From the NCBI RefSeq assembly GCF_036555685.1, contig NZ_DATBKY010000247.1, positions 1-64,000 on the forward strand: a stretch of 64,000 nucleotides of DNA. Direction: 5' to 3'. Numbering within the stretch: the first letter of the stretch is position 1; the number at the start of each line of letters is the position of its first letter. Origin of the DNA: Actinophytocola sp036555685. Its GTDB lineage: Bacteria > Actinomycetota > Actinomycetes > Mycobacteriales > Pseudonocardiaceae. Position numbers and translations under genes: made by a program. Shown in pieces: positions 1-8,510 of this stretch. The notes beneath the pieces are model-generated. The model was given only the letters and a program-made list of their open reading frames with translations. It ran no database searches and had not been told where the DNA came from.

Positions 1-895
1 GGACGAGGGCGTCGATTCGCGACCGCAGCCCGATCGAGCCCTCGGCGGCCGGCTCGGGCAGCCCCGGGTTCGCGATCTTCTCGACGACGGCCGCGTACGT
101 CTGCCGCGCGGTCATCTCGGTGGCCTCGACGTCCGACAGCCTCTCCTGGAGCGCGGCCAGCCTGCCGTCGAACGAGTCGCGCAGCCTGGCGAGCTCGGCG
201 AGGCGGGTACGCAGCTCGCCGAGCCGCGTCGACAGCGCCGGCAGCGGGTCGGTCTTCGCGGCCGTGAGCACGTCGGTCACCACGAGCTCGCGGGCCGAAT
301 CGAGCTCGCGCCGCAGCCGGTTCACCGACTCCGCCACGGCCTTGTCGGCCGGGGCCACCGACTCGGCGAGCACCGACACCTCATGAAGCTCGCGTTCGAG
401 CGGTTCGAGCCGGCCGATCGCCGCCGACCACGCGGACTCGGCGGTCGCCAGGACGTCCGTGACCGAGGCGAACGTCTTGCGCATCCGGCTCAGCAGCTCG
501 TCGAGCGTGATCCGCTGGATGGTCTGCGACGGGCCGGTGAGCCCGCGCCGCTCGATCGGGACCTCCTCGGAGTCCAGCTCGACGACGGGCTCGGTGAGCA
601 GCCGGGTGAGCTCGGCTAGCTCGTCGTCGCCGGGACGCGACCGGCGCGCCCGCACCTCCCGCGCCTTGTCGACCATCCCGCGGTAGGCGGCGAACTGTTC
701 CCACAGTGTGGCCATGGCGACGCTCGTCTCGGCCCAGCGCTGCGCGGTCCGGCCGGACAGCGTCGCGCCGCGCAGGAGCTGGTGGCCGGCATGAGAGTCC
801 ATGTCGACGAGCGAGGTGGCGATCCGATCGCTGTCCGTACCGAGCCGGTCCAGCGCGCGGTCGACCTCTTCCCTGCTCAACACCGCGGTGCCCAC
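1..895 (-). CDS. Coiled-coil protein of the glnX-glnH operon (3' end outside window)
   Basis: The minus-strand frame is open from a GTG at 895 to the window edge, giving at least 298 residues, rich in Glu, Arg, Ala and Leu with long heptad-like stretches and no signal peptide or membrane segment. It lies 23 bases after glnH on the same strand, so it is probably the third gene of the glnX-glnH operon. In mycobacteria and corynebacteria the kinase gene pknG follows glnH. Here this soluble coiled-coil protein comes first, so pknG may lie further downstream, outside the window. GGAGA sits almost directly before the GTG, which makes the start uncertain. I do not recognise the family. A cytoplasmic scaffold in glutamate signalling is only inference from position. 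Confidence 0.75.
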   Translation of the reverse strand, partial: MGTAVLSREEVDRALDRLGTDSDRIATSLVDMDSHAGHQLLRGATLSGRTAQRWAETSVAMATLWEQFAAYRGMVDKAREVRARRSRPGDDELAELTRLLTEPVVELDSEEVPIERRGLTGPSQTIQRITLDELLSRMRKTFASVTDVLATAESAWSAAIGRLEPLERELHEVSVLAESVAPADKAVAESVNRLRRELDSARELVVTDVLTAAKTDPLPALSTRLGELRTRLAELARLRDSFDGRLAALQERLSDVEATEMTARQTYAAVVEKIANPGLPEPAAEGSIGLRSRIDALV

Positions 896-918
896 TTCTC
901 CGGTATACCCATCGGCGC

Positions 919-1896
919 TCAGTCCCGGTAGAGCACCGGCGGTAGCGCCGGAGCCGCGCCGAGCAGTTCGCGAAGCGAGTCGTCGTAGATCTTCGTCCAG
1001 GTGCCGTCGGTGCGCATCTTCTCGAGCACGGCGTTCACGAACCGCACGAAGTCCTCGTGGCCGTCGGGCATCGCCATGCCGTACGGCTCGTCGTCGATCG
1101 AGCCGCCGACGACCTCGGTGAACGGGTCCTGCGCGGCGAGCCCGGCCAGGATCGTGTCGTCGGTGGAGATCGCGTCGACCTGGTTCTGCTGCAGCATCAC
1201 CAGGCAGTCGGTCCAGTCCGACACCTGCACGGGGACCGGCTTGGACTCCGCGGACGCGATGTTGGCGAGCGAGGTGGAGCCTTCCGTGGCGCACACCCGC
1301 TTGCCGCCGAGCGCCTCGATGCCGGCGATCTTGGCTTTCTTCTTCGCCAGCACCCGCTGGTGAGCGAGGTAGTACACGGACGAGAAGTCGACGTCCTTGA
1401 GCCGCTCGCAGTTGATCGTCATGGTGCGGATCACGATGTCGACCTGGCCCGACTTGAGCGCGGGGATGCGCTGGCTGGAGGTCAGCACGCGCAGCTGCAG
1501 CGCCTTCGGCGTGCCGAAGATCGCCGTGGTGATCTGCTTGGCCATCTCGATGTCGAAGCCCTTGATGGCGCCGTCCGCCGGGTCGCGGTAGCCGAAGCCG
1601 AGCGTGTTCTGGTCGACACCGACGACGAGCTTGCCCTTCGCGCGGATGTCGGCCATCGTCGAGCCGGCCGGCAGCGCGTTCGGGGCGGGCAGCGGGCCTG
1701 GGCGCAGGCTCTTGGTGGGGTCGACACAGCTGGGCGCCTCCGGTGCCTCCGGTGGGCTGGTCAGCACCTCCGCCCCGGCCGGGAGCGGCGGCTCGGCCTT
1801 CGCCCGGCTCCCGGAGACGGCCACGTCCGAGCCGCAGCCGCTGACGATGAGCAGTGCCACGCCGAGAAGCCCGGCCAGTAGGTTCCGGCGGTTCAT
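919..1896 (-). CDS. glnH: Glutamate-binding lipoprotein GlnH
   Basis: A 325-residue class 3 periplasmic substrate-binding protein. The N-terminus is a lipoprotein signal with lipobox VSGC and the lipid-attached Cys at residue 21, followed by a low-complexity linker and a full amino-acid-binding domain (LVVGVDQNTLGFGYRD near residue 90, then the FDIEMAKQI segment). It overlaps glnX by ATGA (stop of glnX within the start codon) with AAGGAG upstream, so the two are translationally coupled. No ABC permease or ATPase gene adjoins it. That fits the actinobacterial arrangement in which GlnH senses extracellular Asp/Glu and signals through GlnX to the kinase PknG rather than serving transport. Function is assigned from family and gene order. 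Confidence 0.88.
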   Translation of the reverse strand: MNRRNLLAGLLGVALLIVSGCGSDVAVSGSRAKAEPPLPAGAEVLTSPPEAPEAPSCVDPTKSLRPGPLPAPNALPAGSTMADIRAKGKLVVGVDQNTLGFGYRDPADGAIKGFDIEMAKQITTAIFGTPKALQLRVLTSSQRIPALKSGQVDIVIRTMTINCERLKDVDFSSVYYLAHQRVLAKKKAKIAGIEALGGKRVCATEGSTSLANIASAESKPVPVQVSDWTDCLVMLQQNQVDAISTDDTILAGLAAQDPFTEVVGGSIDDEPYGMAMPDGHEDFVRFVNAVLEKMRTDGTWTKIYDDSLRELLGAAPALPPVLYRD

Positions 1897-3266
1897 CGGT
1901 ACTCCTTGAGCCGCTGCCAGATGCCGACCACCGAGCCGGCGGCCATGATCGCGGCCAGCAGGATCACCCCGAGAACGGTCCCGGTGACCGCGTTGCTCGC
2001 CTGCGACACCTCGTCGGTGAACCGCTGCTGGGTGAGCGCCAGCGCCTTCTGCAGCTCCGAGTCGACCTGGTCGAACCGGGCCGCGGCGCCGTTCTCACCG
2101 TCGACGATCGTGAGGTCGACGGCGTGCGGGTAGTCGCCGCCGTCGTCGGCCGACCGGATGTCCTTGTGCACCGCGCGCCACTCGTCCCAGGCGGACCGGG
2201 CCGTGTCGACGTGGCCGCGCACCTCGTCGTTGATCGCGCCCTCGCGCGCGTCGCCGAGCAGATCGGTCAGCCGGTCGGCGACCTTGCCGTAGTCCTCCTC
2301 GTAGGCCGCGCCGCTGCCGCGCGCGACGAGCGTCAGCGTCTCGTCCGAACGGGCCGTCAGCGTCGCGATCCGTGCCTGGGCCAGCTGGTCCACGTCCTGC
2401 GAGCCGAACTCCCGGCTCTGGTCCACGTTGGCCGCGACCCCGAGCGTCGCGATGACCACCCACAGCAGCGAGACGAGCGCCGCGCCCGTGGCCACCAGCA
2501 GCCCGACGTTGAACACCCGGTTCGTCCGCCGCCGCACGAAGATCTGCGCGACCACCAGCACCGCCAGCCCGACCAGGCCCAGGAAGACCTCGAGCCACGG
2601 GAAGCCGCCCGCGCTGTCCTGGTCGTCGGACACCTGCACGGTCTCCGCCTGGTACAGCTGTTCGGCGGCCGGCAGGAGCTCGGTACGCATGAGGTTCGAC
2701 GCCTCACGCTGGTAGGCCGCGCCGACCGGCAGGCCCTGGTGGTTGTCGGCCCGCGCGGTCTCCACGAGTCCGGTGTAGACGGACAGCTTCGCGGACAGGG
2801 TGGCGAGCGGGCTGTCCTGCGCCGTGACGTCGGCGGGCTCCCGGGCGGCGACGGCGATCGCGAGTGCGGACTCGGCCTGCGCGATGTCGTTCTCGTAGCG
2901 GGCGCGCTGGTCGGCCGGCTCCTCGCCGCCGGCCAGGAACACGCTCGTGGCGGTGGCGTCCGCGTCCGACAGCGAGCGGTAGATGTCCTGCGCGGCCACG
3001 CTGAGCGGACCGCTGCTCGTGGTGAGGTCGTCCAGCGCGGTGGCGCGGGTCTGCACGCCGATCGCGGTGAGCACGCCGACGAGCACGCTGACCAGGACCA
3101 GCCCCACGGCCAGGATCGTCAGGACGCCCGGTGTCGTCCGGGCCAGCTCGCCGACTTCGGTGAACCGGCCCCTCGGTCTCGGCGGTTCCGGCGCGGCGGG
3201 CCGGGTGATCGCGGGGGCACTCACGGCAGGCCCGCACGTGGCTGAATGGCGATGGACACGGCGCAC
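1893..3266 (-). CDS. glnX: Membrane signal transducer GlnX
   Basis: A 457-residue membrane protein. About four hydrophobic segments are visible: near residues 48-72, two close together around 225-285, and one at the C-terminus around 430-450. Between them lie two large helical extracytoplasmic regions resembling paired four-helix sensor bundles. The immediate downstream glnH, coupled by ATGA, identifies it as the GlnX partner that relays GlnH ligand binding across the membrane to PknG in M. tuberculosis-type systems. The frame opens at GTG 3266, but GTG 3224 is also possible and neither has a clear Shine-Dalgarno site. The gene is transcribed divergently from the GntR/ABC operon. Confidence 0.82.
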   Translation of the reverse strand: MRRVHRHSATCGPAVSAPAITRPAAPEPPRPRGRFTEVGELARTTPGVLTILAVGLVLVSVLVGVLTAIGVQTRATALDDLTTSSGPLSVAAQDIYRSLSDADATATSVFLAGGEEPADQRARYENDIAQAESALAIAVAAREPADVTAQDSPLATLSAKLSVYTGLVETARADNHQGLPVGAAYQREASNLMRTELLPAAEQLYQAETVQVSDDQDSAGGFPWLEVFLGLVGLAVLVVAQIFVRRRTNRVFNVGLLVATGAALVSLLWVVIATLGVAANVDQSREFGSQDVDQLAQARIATLTARSDETLTLVARGSGAAYEEDYGKVADRLTDLLGDAREGAINDEVRGHVDTARSAWDEWRAVHKDIRSADDGGDYPHAVDLTIVDGENGAAARFDQVDSELQKALALTQQRFTDEVSQASNAVTGTVLGVILLAAIMAAGSVVGIWQRLKEYR

Positions 3267-3373
3267 CTTTCCGAACGGCCTCGACCGGGCCGTACCTTCC
3301 CCCGACGGTGATCGCCAGCCTAGTCGGCGCCGTCGTCACCCTGCGTGCCTTTTGGCGCGAAAGACCCACCCGC

Positions 3374-3423
3374 TTGACAACGGTTGGCACACGATCCACT
3401 ATTTCACTACTTCATTAGTGAAA
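3374..3423 (+). promoter_or_regulatory. Promoter with palindromic operator of the GntR-ABC operon
   Basis: A TTGACA -35 box (3374-3379) is followed after 17 bases by CACTAT (3397-3402). A perfect 8-base inverted repeat, TTTCACTA-N6-TAGTGAAA (3402-3423), begins at the -10 box and covers the predicted transcription start. It is the only A/T-rich palindrome nearby and sits directly before the GntR gene, so autorepression by that regulator is the likely role (inference). Confidence 0.65.
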
Positions 3424-3434
3424 GGGTGTTGGAG

Positions 3435-3845
3435 TTGATCGACTTCAGACTTGATCGAAGCTCCGGCGTCGCGACGTACCTGCAGCTCGTCCACCAGGTC
3501 AAACACGCGCTACGGCTGGGCGTGCTGCGGCCGGGGGACCGGCTGCCGACCGCGAAGGAGGTTGTCGACCAGTTGGCGATCAACCCGAACACGGTGCTCA
3601 AGGCCTACCGCGAGCTCGAGAGGGAGGGGCTTGTGGCGGGCCGGCCGGGGCTCGGCACGTTCGTGCAGCGCTCACTCGGCGGCGCGTCGGTCACCGACCG
3701 CGCGCGGCTGCGGGACGCGCTCGCCGAGTGGGTGCACGAGGCCCGGTCGGCCGGGCTGGACCCGGAGGACGTGGAGGCCTTGTTCGCGTCCGTGGTTCTG
3801 GACTCGTTTCGCATGAGGAATGTCTCAGGGGAGGGCACGGCATGA
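3435..3845 (+). CDS. GntR-family regulator, YtrA type
   Basis: A small GntR protein (136 residues) with an N-terminal winged helix (GDRLPTAKEVVDQLAINPNTVLKAYRELE-type core) and a short helical C-terminal tail, the YtrA architecture that typically controls the adjacent ABC exporter. I chose TTG 3435 because the protein then begins MIDFRLD, as relatives do, and AAAGGG lies 8 bases upstream. The frame is also open further upstream from ATG 3384, but that would place the start inside the promoter. Its stop overlaps the ATPase start (ATGA), so regulator and transporter are one operon. Inducer unknown; YtrA relatives often answer to cell-envelope-active compounds. Confidence 0.85.
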   Translation: MIDFRLDRSSGVATYLQLVHQVKHALRLGVLRPGDRLPTAKEVVDQLAINPNTVLKAYRELEREGLVAGRPGLGTFVQRSLGGASVTDRARLRDALAEWVHEARSAGLDPEDVEALFASVVLDSFRMRNVSGEGTA

Positions 3846-4720
3846 CGGCGCTGACCGCGACCGGGCTGGGGAAGAGGTATCGGCGTAGCTGGGCGCTGCG
3901 GGACTGCTCGCTGGCCGTGCCCGCCGGGCGGGTCGTGGCCCTGGTCGGCCCGAACGGGGCGGGCAAGACCACGTTGCTGCACCTGGCGGTCGGGCTGCTC
4001 CGGCCGACCACGGGCAGCGTGTCCGTGCTCGGCATGCCCGCGGGCGAGGCGCTCTCGCGGGTGGCGGTCCTGGCGCAGGACAAGCCGCTGTACGACGGGT
4101 TCACGGTGGCCGAGATGCTTCGCTTCGGCCGTCGGCTGAACCCGCGGTGGGATCACGAGCTGGCGGCCAAGCGGATCGAGGAGCTGAAAATCCCGCTGAA
4201 CCGCAAGGTGGGCAAGCTCTCCGGCGGCCAGCAGACCCAGGTCGCGCTGACCGTGGTGCTCGCGAAGCGGCCGGAGCTGCTGCTGCTCGACGAGCCGCTG
4301 GCCAACCTCGACCCGCTGGCCCGGCACGACGTCATGCGCGGACTGATGTCCGCGGTGGCCGACACGGGCATGACGGTGCTGCTGTCCTCGCACGTGGTGT
4401 CGGACCTGGAGAACACCTGCGACTACCTCGTCGTGCTGAACGGCGGCCGGGTGCAGGTGAGCGGTGACATCGAGGAGCTGCTCGCCGGGCACCGGCTGCT
4501 GACCGGGCCCGCGGACCTCGCCGACGGCGTAGCCGCCCGGCTGACCACAGTGGACGACACGCGCACCGACCGGCAGGCGACCATGCTCATCCGCGGCGAG
4601 CCGGACGCGCTCGATCCGCGGTGGACGGCCCGCGGGGTCGGCCTCGAGGAGCTCGTGCTCGCCTACCTGCGCCGGCCCGACTCGTCGACCCTGCCCCGGC
4701 CCGCGCTGGCCTCCGCCTGA
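3842..4720 (+). CDS. ABC transporter ATP-binding protein
   Basis: A 292-residue cytoplasmic nucleotide-binding subunit. Walker A GPNGAGKTT is at residues 36-44, then a Q-loop (VLAQDKPLYDGF), the signature LSGGQQTQVAL, Walker B LLLLDEPLANLDP and the H-loop SSHVV. A C-terminal extension of about 80 residues follows the ATPase core, as in ABC-2-type exporters of the CcmA/NatA group. The start overlaps the regulator stop and two permease genes follow, making a complete exporter. Substrate cannot be told from sequence; an antimicrobial or lipid-like compound is plausible given the YtrA-type regulator. Confidence 0.92.
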   Translation: MTALTATGLGKRYRRSWALRDCSLAVPAGRVVALVGPNGAGKTTLLHLAVGLLRPTTGSVSVLGMPAGEALSRVAVLAQDKPLYDGFTVAEMLRFGRRLNPRWDHELAAKRIEELKIPLNRKVGKLSGGQQTQVALTVVLAKRPELLLLDEPLANLDPLARHDVMRGLMSAVADTGMTVLLSSHVVSDLENTCDYLVVLNGGRVQVSGDIEELLAGHRLLTGPADLADGVAARLTTVDDTRTDRQATMLIRGEPDALDPRWTARGVGLEELVLAYLRRPDSSTLPRPALASA

Positions 4721-4737
4721 CCGTCCTGAGGAGACTC

Positions 4738-5646
4738 ATGTTCTGGCTCACCGTCCGGCAGTACCGGATGCAGCTGATCGTCACCGCCGCGGTCCTCGCC
4801 GCGATCGGCGTGGTGCTGCTCGTGCACTCGATCACGACGAGGAACGCCATGGCCGGGCTGTCCGGTGATGCGCTGGACCAGGTGGTCGGCGACCGGGTGG
4901 CGCTGATGCACTCGCTCGTCACCTGGCTGCCCGCCGCGCCCGCGCTGGTCGGGCTGTTCTGGGGCGCGCCGCTCGTGGCGCGCGAGATCGAGAACGGCAC
5001 GCACCTGCTGGCGTGGACGCAGTCGGTCCCACGCCGTCGCTGGCTCGCGGTGAAGGTCGCCGTGCTCGCCGGCGCGGTCACCCTGTGCGGCCTCGCCCTC
5101 GGGGCGATCGTGACGGGCTGGGTCGGCACGTTCGAGGGGACGCCATTCGCGTACAAGTTCAGCGACTACGGCATCTTCGCCGTCTCGGGGGTCGCCGCCG
5201 CCGGCTGGTGGCTGTTCGCGTTCATGCTCGGCACCGCGGCGGGCGCGCTGACCCGCAAGCTGCTGCCCGCGCTGGTCGTCACGCTCGCGGTGTTCTTCGT
5301 GGCCGTGTTCGTCCTGTTCCAGCTCCGGGAGAACTACGCGGAGCCCGAGCGGATCGTGGCGCCCGCGGCGCAGGCGGCCACGGCGCAGGACGCCGACGCC
5401 ATGCCGGTGGAGAGCAACTGGGTCGGTCCGGACGGCAAGGAGATCGCCGGCGCGGTCGAGGGCTGCGACGGGGACGCCTCGACGTACCTGGCGTGCGTGC
5501 AGGGCAAGGGGTACAAGGGCGTGACCTACGTCCAGCCGCCCGACCGGTACTGGCGGTTCCAGTGGACGGAGGCGGGCATCCTCGCCGCCGCCGCGGTGCT
5601 GCTCGGCGGCGTGGCGTACCAGCGGGTCAGCCGGAGGGCGCTCTGA
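4738..5646 (+). CDS. ABC-2-type permease subunit A
   Basis: A 302-residue membrane protein starting at ATG 4738 after GAGGAG. About six hydrophobic segments are visible: residues 13-31, 62-80, 102-126, 145-170, 173-195 and 280-296. A hydrophilic extracytoplasmic loop of about 80 residues lies before the last segment; it contains two cysteines (in EGCDGD and LACVQG) that could form a disulfide. It is clearly paralogous to the next gene: both begin with M-x-WLTVRQ-x-RMQL and share NGTHLLAWTQSV/RGTHVLAWTQSV-type segments and the YWRFQWTEAGIL motif. It probably forms a heterodimeric channel with that paralogue. Confidence 0.87.
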   Translation: MFWLTVRQYRMQLIVTAAVLAAIGVVLLVHSITTRNAMAGLSGDALDQVVGDRVALMHSLVTWLPAAPALVGLFWGAPLVAREIENGTHLLAWTQSVPRRRWLAVKVAVLAGAVTLCGLALGAIVTGWVGTFEGTPFAYKFSDYGIFAVSGVAAAGWWLFAFMLGTAAGALTRKLLPALVVTLAVFFVAVFVLFQLRENYAEPERIVAPAAQAATAQDADAMPVESNWVGPDGKEIAGAVEGCDGDASTYLACVQGKGYKGVTYVQPPDRYWRFQWTEAGILAAAAVLLGGVAYQRVSRRAL

Positions 5647-6551
5647 TGGTCTGGCTCACCGTCCGGCAGCACCGGATGCAGCTCGTCGTGACGTCCGGGC
5701 TCCTGGTGGCCTTCGGCGTGCTCCTGCTGGTGAACGCGCTCGTCACCCGGCACGCGATCGCCGGGCTGTCCGGCGAGGCGCTCGACGAGGTGCTCCCCGA
5801 CCGCGTCTACGGCCTGCGCCTGCTGGTCACGTTCCTGCCCGCGGCGTCGGCGCTGGTCGGGCTGTTCTGGGGCGCGCCCCTGCTGGCGCGGGAGGTGGAG
5901 CGCGGCACGCACGTGCTGGCGTGGACCCAGTCGGTGTCGCGGTCGCGGTGGTTCTCGCGCAAGCTCGCGGTGCTCGCCGTAGCGGTGACCCTGTGCGGGC
6001 TGGCCGTCGGCGCGATGGTCGACGCCTGGCTGGACACGTTCGCCGGCACGCCGTACGCCGACCGGTTCGCCAACTACGGGGTGTTCGCCGGCTCGGGGGT
6101 CGCGGCGGCGGGGTGGTGGCTGTTCGGGTTCACGCTCGGCGTCGCCGCGGGCGCCCTGCTGCGCCGCCTGTTGCCGGCGATGGCCGCGACGCTGGCGGTG
6201 TTCGTCCTGGCGCTGCTCGTAGTGTTCGCACTCCGCGAGCACTACGCGACACCGGTACGCGTCGTGATCTCCGTCGGTCAGGTGACTCCCCGCGCCGTCG
6301 AGGAGGGCATGGTCGTGGCGAGCGGCTGCCTCGACGCCGCCGGCACGGAGACCGCCCTCAGCGCGTCGCCCGCATACCTGAGCTCGGCGGTGACCCCGCC
6401 GGCCTGCCCGACCGGATCGCGCGAGGTCACCTACTACCAGCCGGCCGGGCGGTACTGGCGGTTCCAGTGGACCGAGGCCGGCATCCTGCTCGTCGGTGCC
6501 TCGCTGTCGGCCGGCGTCGCCTACCAGCGGGTCGCGCGGCGTGCGCTCTGA
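5646..6551 (+). CDS. ABC-2-type permease subunit B (paralogue of the preceding gene)
   Basis: A 301-residue protein whose ATG overlaps the preceding TGA by one base. Topology matches its neighbour: five hydrophobic segments, a periplasmic loop with two cysteines (SGCLDA, PPACPT), then YWRFQWTEAGIL and a last membrane helix. The two permeases arose by tandem duplication and have diverged most in the extracytoplasmic loop, consistent with specialised halves of a heterodimer. The stop TGA abuts, with no gap, the stop of the converging phosphoesterase gene. Confidence 0.87.
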   Translation: MVWLTVRQHRMQLVVTSGLLVAFGVLLLVNALVTRHAIAGLSGEALDEVLPDRVYGLRLLVTFLPAASALVGLFWGAPLLAREVERGTHVLAWTQSVSRSRWFSRKLAVLAVAVTLCGLAVGAMVDAWLDTFAGTPYADRFANYGVFAGSGVAAAGWWLFGFTLGVAAGALLRRLLPAMAATLAVFVLALLVVFALREHYATPVRVVISVGQVTPRAVEEGMVVASGCLDAAGTETALSASPAYLSSAVTPPACPTGSREVTYYQPAGRYWRFQWTEAGILLVGASLSAGVAYQRVARRAL

Positions 6552-7391
6552 TCAGCGGAGCGCGCGCTCCGGGCCCGGCGGAAGGATGCGGTGGGGGAGG
6601 CCGTGCGGGCGCTTGCGCGGCTGCCACTCCCGCGGGTAGCCGAGCGAGACCTCGTCGAAGCGGACGCCGTCGTACTCGGTGGTGCGCGGGATGTGCAGGT
6701 GGCCGTAGACCATGGCCGCGGCGTCGAAGCGGACGTGCCAGTCGGCCGTCGCCTCGGTGCCACACCACTGGGCGAACTCGGGGTAGCGCAGCACCCGGGT
6801 CGGCTGGCGGACCAGCGGGTAGTGGTTCACCAGCACGGTCGGCGTGGTGACCTCCGCGAGCCGCTTCTCGGTCAGCGCCACCCGTGCCCGGCACCAGTCG
6901 TCGCGGGTCGGGTACGGGTCGGGGTGCAGCAAGTACTCGTCGGTGCACACCACGCCCGTCTCGTGCGCGTAGGCGAGCGCCTCCTCCTTGGTGGCGCAGC
7001 CGTCCGGCCGGAACGTGTAGTCGTACAGGAGGAACAGCGGCGCGATCGTCACCGTCCCGGCCGGCCCCGTCCACTGGGGGTACGGATCCTCCGGGGTGAG
7101 GACGTCGAGCCGGCGGGCCATCGCCACGAGCGCCTCGTACCGCTCGACCCCGCGCAGCGTCACGGGGTCGTCGGTCGGGGTCCACAGCTCGTGGTTGCCT
7201 GGCGCCCAGATGACCTTGGCGAACCGTTCGCGCAGCACGCCGAGCGCCCACGCGACGCTCGCGAACCGCTCGGCCACGTCACCCGCGACCAGCAGCCAGT
7301 CCGACTCGTCGACCGGGCGCAGGGCCTGCACCACCTCGCGGTTCTCCCGGTAGGAGACGTGCAGGTCACTGACCGCGTAGAGAGCACTCAC
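6552..7391 (-). CDS. Calcineurin-like metallophosphoesterase
   Basis: A 279-residue cytoplasmic protein with the full metal-binding set of the family: SDLH (D9, H11), AGDV (D38), GNHE, NHYP and GHLH. It lacks a signal peptide. The dinuclear metal centre should hydrolyse a phosphoester; the substrate cannot be predicted. The gene converges on the permease operon, both stops lying within TGATCA, and diverges from the NlpC/P60 gene with 92 bases between starts. Confidence 0.88.
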   Translation of the reverse strand: MSALYAVSDLHVSYRENREVVQALRPVDESDWLLVAGDVAERFASVAWALGVLRERFAKVIWAPGNHELWTPTDDPVTLRGVERYEALVAMARRLDVLTPEDPYPQWTGPAGTVTIAPLFLLYDYTFRPDGCATKEEALAYAHETGVVCTDEYLLHPDPYPTRDDWCRARVALTEKRLAEVTTPTVLVNHYPLVRQPTRVLRYPEFAQWCGTEATADWHVRFDAAAMVYGHLHIPRTTEYDGVRFDEVSLGYPREWQPRKRPHGLPHRILPPGPERALR

Positions 7392-7483
7392 GACGTCCGA
7401 CCCTAACGGTCGCGTTATCTGCGCACGCCTACCGTCGTGCTGAACAATGGGCGGGACGGGGTTCGGTTGGGGAGGGAGCAGGG

Positions 7484-8497
7484 GTGCGCGGACCGATCGC
7501 CTCGTTGGCCGGCGTCGTGGCGCTGGCCGCGACGCTGCTGGTGGCGCCGGGTCCGGCGGCCGCGCAGCCGACCACGGTCGCGGGTCTGCTCGCGCACTAC
7601 TACGACCTCAGCCGCGAGGCGGAGCGCGTCAACGAGGACCTGCTGGTGCTCCAGGACCGGGTGGCCGCGCAGCGGCGGGCGGCGGCCACCGCCACCCGGG
7701 CCGCCGACGACGCCACTGCCGAGGCCGACGCCGCGCGGGGCAGGGTGAACGCCGCCCAGGACCTCGACGAGGTCGCCGCCGCGCTCGCGTCCCACAGCGG
7801 GCTCGACGCGCTGTCGGCGTTCGCCACGAGCACGAGCCCCGAAGACCTGCTCAGTAGGCTCGACGCGGCGAACCTCGCCCAGCGGCTGTCCGGCCCGCGC
7901 GAGGTGCCCGACACCGCGCTCACGGAGGCCGAGGCGGCGGAGGACAAGGCGTCCGCCGCGTCCGCGACCGCGTCGGCGGCGTCCGCGAAGGCCGCCAAGG
8001 GCGAGGCCGACCTGCGTGACCGGCGGGCAGATCTCGACCGGCAGATCGCCGAGGTGCGCAAGGCGCTCGACAACCTGACCCCGGACCAGCGGGCGCTGCT
8101 GTCCGGCAGCGACGACTACGGCGGCGACGTGGTCGTCCCTGCCGGCAACATCGGCGGCATCATCGAGTTCCTGATGTCGCAGCGGGGCAAGCCGTACCTG
8201 TGGGGCGCGGTCGGACCGGACTCGTACGACTGCTCGGGCCTGGTGCAGACCGCGTTCCGGCGCGCGGGCGTGACGCTGCCCCGGGTCTCCCGCCAGCAGG
8301 CGACGGTCGGCCTGCGGGTGTCCCGCCAAGAGATCAAGCCCGGCGACCTGATCTTCTACTACCGCCCGGTCCACCACGTGGCCATCGCCGTGGACAACAC
8401 CCGCGCGGTGCACGCCCCGAGCATCGGCGAGACCGTGAAGGTGAGCGCCATCGACTCGATCGGCCCGATCACGATCATCCGCCGGGTCCTCGGCTGA
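7484..8497 (+). CDS. Secreted NlpC/P60 peptidoglycan endopeptidase
   Basis: A 337-residue exported wall hydrolase. GTG 7484 follows GGAGGGAG. A signal peptide (about residues 1-27, ending AAA-QP) is followed by an Ala/Glu-rich coiled coil to about residue 190, then a C-terminal NlpC/P60 domain. Catalytic Cys250 lies in YDCSGLVQ and the catalytic His is in the HHVAIAV segment (His297 or His298). The coiled-coil plus NlpC arrangement is that of RipA-like D,L-endopeptidases that cleave stem peptides during cell separation. No autoinhibitory N-terminal segment like that of RipA is obvious. Confidence 0.9.
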   Translation: MRGPIASLAGVVALAATLLVAPGPAAAQPTTVAGLLAHYYDLSREAERVNEDLLVLQDRVAAQRRAAATATRAADDATAEADAARGRVNAAQDLDEVAAALASHSGLDALSAFATSTSPEDLLSRLDAANLAQRLSGPREVPDTALTEAEAAEDKASAASATASAASAKAAKGEADLRDRRADLDRQIAEVRKALDNLTPDQRALLSGSDDYGGDVVVPAGNIGGIIEFLMSQRGKPYLWGAVGPDSYDCSGLVQTAFRRAGVTLPRVSRQQATVGLRVSRQEIKPGDLIFYYRPVHHVAIAVDNTRAVHAPSIGETVKVSAIDSIGPITIIRRVLG

Positions 8498-8510
8498 CCG
8501 TACGGCGACC

